Below, in pieces: positions 6,671-8,084 of a stretch of 8,084 bases of DNA. A program made the translations under genes and the position numbers. Under the pieces are notes generated by a model that saw nothing but the letters and a program-made list of their open reading frames with translations, searched no databases and was not told the DNA's origin. Each line of letters starts with the position of its first letter. Within the stretch, counting starts at the first letter, position 1. Source of the stretch: an uncultured Bacilli bacterium (GTDB lineage Bacteria; Bacillota_I; Bacilli_A; RF39; UBA660); contig CALVUW010000048.1 of the NCBI GenBank assembly GCA_944363695.1, positions 1-8,084 on the forward strand, written 5' to 3'.

Positions 6671-6711
6671 ATTTTAGTTTGTTCTATTTCGTGCTTTTCT
6701 ATGAAAAATGT

Positions 6712-6740
6712 TTGCAAAATAAAGGATTTTCTGATAGAAT
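6712..6740 (+). promoter_or_regulatory. Promoter of rpsT
   Basis: TTGCAA (6712-6717), a 17-base spacer and a TG-extended -10 TGATAGAAT (6732-6740) predict initiation near 6747. The leader of about 23 bases contains GAGGTGA (6759-6765). It is too short for the attenuation or autoregulatory structures known for some ribosomal protein genes. Confidence 0.65.
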
Positions 6741-6769
6741 GGATATGTTTACAAAAGTGAGGTGAAAAA

Positions 6770-7033
6770 ATGCCAAATATTCAAAGTGCAAAGAAAAGAG
6801 TACGTAGCAACGCAAGAAAGCAATCTGTTAATACACTTGTAACTTCTAGTATGAGAACGGCTATTAAAAATTGTGAAAAAGCAATTAAAGCTGGTAATAA
6901 AGAAGAAGCTGCTACTAAATTAAATATTGCATTACAAAGAGTAGATAAAGCTTGCGCTAGTGGGCTTGTTCATCAAAATAAAGCAGCTCGTTTAAAATCA
7001 AGATTAACGAAAGCAGTGAACGCTTTAAACTAA
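6770..7033 (+). CDS. rpsT: Small ribosomal subunit protein S20
   Basis: S20 binds 16S rRNA in the body of the 30S subunit and helps assembly. The 87-residue product is the normal size and strongly basic. It begins MPNIQSAKKRVR and contains the family pattern of helical segments with SSMRTAIKNCEKAI, DKACASGLVHQNKAARLKSRLTKA near the end. It is monocistronic: its own promoter upstream, GAGGTGA 7 bases from the ATG (GAGG core), and a terminator directly after the stop. It diverges from gpr, as in B. subtilis where rpsT and gpr are adjacent. Confidence 0.98.
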   Translation: MPNIQSAKKRVRSNARKQSVNTLVTSSMRTAIKNCEKAIKAGNKEEAATKLNIALQRVDKACASGLVHQNKAARLKSRLTKAVNALN

Positions 7034-7073
7034 AAAAGAAATGTGGATTGTGTACACGCACATTTCTTTTTTT
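7032..7073. terminator. Bidirectional terminator between rpsT and rbgA
   Basis: AAAAAAGAAATGTG (7032-7045) pairs with CACATTTCTTTTTT (7059-7072) around a 13-base loop that itself contains the palindrome GTGTACAC (7050-7057). Both strands end in a T-tract (TTTTTTT rightward, TTTTTT leftward). It overlaps the stop codons of both convergent genes. Confidence 0.9.
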
Positions 7074-7929
7074 ATGCTATTCTATCTAAGGTTATCGGAC
7101 CAAAGGCATTATTTTTAACATCTTGTAAAATTATGTTATAAACCTTTTCTTCATCTATTTGGTTGCCCTTTTTTAATGCGCCACGCTTTTTGGCAATCGT
7201 TTCTAAAACTTGTGGTATATCTTCGTCTTTTTCAAGGACAGTTCCATATCTTTTTTGCAAAGCTTCTGGATACAAAGAAGAAAGTTTTTGTAAAGCAAAT
7301 AGGGCCATTTCCTGCGCATCTAAAATTTCTTCTTTAATAGATGACAGCAAGGCCAAGTTATGTGCTTCTTCTTGATTTTCCAATTTAGGCCATAAAATAC
7401 CAGGCGTATCTAGTAATTCCATATCTTTATGAATTCGAATCCAACTGATATTTCGCGTTACACCGGGACGATTGCCGACTTGTGTTGCCTTTTTACCAAC
7501 CAAACGATTAATTAATGTACTTTTACCAACATTAGGAACTCCCATAATTAAAACCCGCAATGAACGAGGTTTCATGCCCTTAGCTTTCCTTTTTTCATTC
7601 ATTTGTTTTAAATATGGTTCACTTTTTAATATTAAGGCTTTCACACTGGCAGGCTGTGTTAGATCTAATGCTAATACATCATAGCCTTGTTGCTGATAGT
7701 AAGCTATAAATTTATCGGTTTCCTTACGATCACATAAATCATATTTTGTCATAACTAAAATACGAGGTTTTTCTTTCGTTAAATCATCGATGTCAACAAT
7801 TTTTGAAGACTTTGGCATTCTCGCATCAATTACCTCATAAACAACATCGATTAAATTTAATTTTTCTTTAATTTCCCGCCTAGTTTTAGCAAAATGACCA
7901 GGATACCAGTTGATTGGATTATTATTCAT
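7072..7929 (-). CDS. rbgA: Ribosome biogenesis GTPase A (RbgA/YlqF), circularly permuted
   Basis: RbgA is a GTPase needed for a late step in 50S subunit maturation. Its GTPase motifs are in permuted order. Numbering from the chosen start: WYPGH (8-12), DARMP (35-39), the G4 motif TKYD (61-64), the P-loop GVPNVGKS (130-137), G2 within RPGVT (154-158) and G3 DTPG (174-177), followed by the helical C-terminal domain that binds rRNA. The 285-residue length compares with 282 in B. subtilis. The open frame continues six codons upstream to an ATG at 7945-7947. I prefer ATG 7927-7929, supported by AGAAGTGAT with its core 8 bases away and by the family's habit of starting a few residues before the WFPGH motif. 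G4 has Thr instead of the usual Asn. The gene has its own promoter and shares a terminator with rpsT. Confidence 0.95.
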   Translation of the reverse strand: MNNNPINWYPGHFAKTRREIKEKLNLIDVVYEVIDARMPKSSKIVDIDDLTKEKPRILVMTKYDLCDRKETDKFIAYYQQQGYDVLALDLTQPASVKALILKSEPYLKQMNEKRKAKGMKPRSLRVLIMGVPNVGKSTLINRLVGKKATQVGNRPGVTRNISWIRIHKDMELLDTPGILWPKLENQEEAHNLALLSSIKEEILDAQEMALFALQKLSSLYPEALQKRYGTVLEKDEDIPQVLETIAKKRGALKKGNQIDEEKVYNIILQDVKNNAFGPITLDRIA

Positions 7930-7933
7930 TTTC

Positions 7934-7942
7934 ATCACTTCT
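7934..7942 (-). promoter_or_regulatory. Ribosome binding site deciding the rbgA start
   Basis: AGAAGTGAT on the minus strand matches GGAGGTGAT at 7 of 9 positions and puts its core 8 bases before ATG 7929. The alternative ATG at 7935 overlaps it, and the one at 7947 has nothing comparable upstream. Confidence 0.5.
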
Positions 7943-7953
7943 CTCATAAATCT

Positions 7954-7967
7954 ATTATATTATATCA
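7954..7967 (-). promoter_or_regulatory. Promoter of rbgA with two overlapping -10 elements
   Basis: TGATATAAT (7959-7967) is a perfect TG-extended -10, and a second TATAAT (7954-7959) overlaps it by one base. The -35 (TTTTTC, 7982-7987) is poor and doubles as the T-tract of the upstream terminator. Initiation is expected at about 7947-7952, which argues against the longest open frame. Confidence 0.6.
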
Positions 7968-7981
7968 CGTTTGTACCCAAA

Positions 7982-8005
7982 GAAAAAAGTGGATATAAAT
8001 CTACT
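7982..8005 (-). terminator. Terminator of a leftward gene beyond the right edge
   Basis: On the minus strand AGTAGAT (7999-8005) pairs with ATCCACT (7988-7994) around a TTAT loop, with one G-T pair, and is followed by TTTTTTC (7981-7987 region). It faces transcription entering from the right edge, so a minus-strand gene probably ends just outside the window. No coding frame for it is visible within 8006-8084. Confidence 0.55.
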
Positions 8006-8006
8006 C

Positions 8007-8024
8007 TATAAATTGTAATTTATA
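8007..8024. repeat. 18-bp perfect palindrome, possible operator
   Basis: TATAAATTGTAATTTATA consists of two 8-base arms around a GT centre. The left nine bases, TATAAATTG, recur directly at 8052-8060, overlapping a possible rightward -10. This arrangement could be a repressor site, but A/T-rich DNA makes chance symmetry easy. Confidence 0.35.
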
Positions 8025-8028
8025 TGTC

Positions 8029-8057
8029 TTGTTTTTTTATGCTTTTATTTATATAAA
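8029..8057 (+). promoter_or_regulatory. Possible rightward promoter at the window edge
   Basis: TTGTTT (8029-8034), 17 bases, then TATAAA (8052-8057). It would transcribe out of the window, while the nearby hairpin suggests a leftward gene arriving there. The base composition makes such matches frequent. Confidence 0.25.
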
Positions 8058-8084
8058 TTGCATAAACTAATGGTACTATTGTTA

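Noticed and set aside
6735..6741. CATTCTA on the minus strand as a sigma-G -10 for gpr
   Set aside because: No GAATA-like -35 stands 17-18 bases upstream, and the bases are the complement of the rpsT -10.
7163..7684. Two 70-codon plus-strand frames opposite rbgA
   Set aside because: Both are antisense to conserved RbgA motifs, lack ribosome binding sites and resemble no family.
1..8084. CRISPR array, tRNA or rRNA genes, insertion sequence, attachment site
   Set aside because: I found no regularly spaced repeats, no cloverleaf or rRNA segments, no transposase or integrase, and no terminal inverted repeats.

Overview
The window looks like the chromosome of a low-GC, endospore-forming Firmicute (Bacilli/Erysipelotrichia-type, possibly one of the uncultured gut Bacilli lineages). 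The evidence is AT-rich DNA, strong GGAGGTGAT-type ribosome binding sites, TG-extended -10 promoters, A/T-rich terminators, the sporulation genes gpr and spoIIP, and the gene order rpsT-gpr-spoIIP-small membrane protein-lepA. That order is the one I know from Bacillus subtilis (rpsT-gpr-spoIIP-yqxA-lepA). TGG is used for Trp and the genes end in TAA, so nothing suggests a recoded TGA. The lineage is an inference.

Layout. Bases 1-836 (minus) hold the 5' part of a membrane-anchored extracellular protein that runs off the left edge. Its leader contains a run of nine G (coding strand) and a possible 17-codon leader ORF, the most unusual structure here. Divergent from it, 1033-1509 (plus) encodes a YbaK/ProX-type prolyl-tRNA deacylase. 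This converges, through a shared hairpin, on lepA (1538-3337, minus), which has its own promoter. Upstream of lepA is a stand-alone kinase-fold protein with HDxxxxN and DFE motifs (3405-4211, minus), bounded by its own promoter and terminator. Then come a small one-pass membrane protein (4275-4610), spoIIP (4603-5577; 8-bp overlap with the small gene) and gpr (5631-6659), all on the minus strand and probably one sporulation transcription unit. rpsT (6770-7033, plus) diverges from gpr and converges on rbgA (7072-7929, minus) through a bidirectional terminator. The last 150 bases are non-coding: the rbgA promoter, a terminator for leftward transcription entering from the right, an 18-bp palindrome and a possible rightward promoter.

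Together the genes cover translation and ribosome work (S20, the 50S-assembly GTPase RbgA, the elongation GTPase LepA/EF4, a tRNA proofreading deacylase) and late sporulation or germination (GPR degrades spore DNA-binding proteins; SpoIIP is an engulfment peptidoglycan hydrolase). The odd pieces are the kinase inserted into an otherwise conserved block and the G-tract leader of the surface protein. Four start codons differ from the longest open frame or were chosen from ribosome binding sites: lepA, gpr and rbgA are shortened, and the left-edge gene begins at 836.
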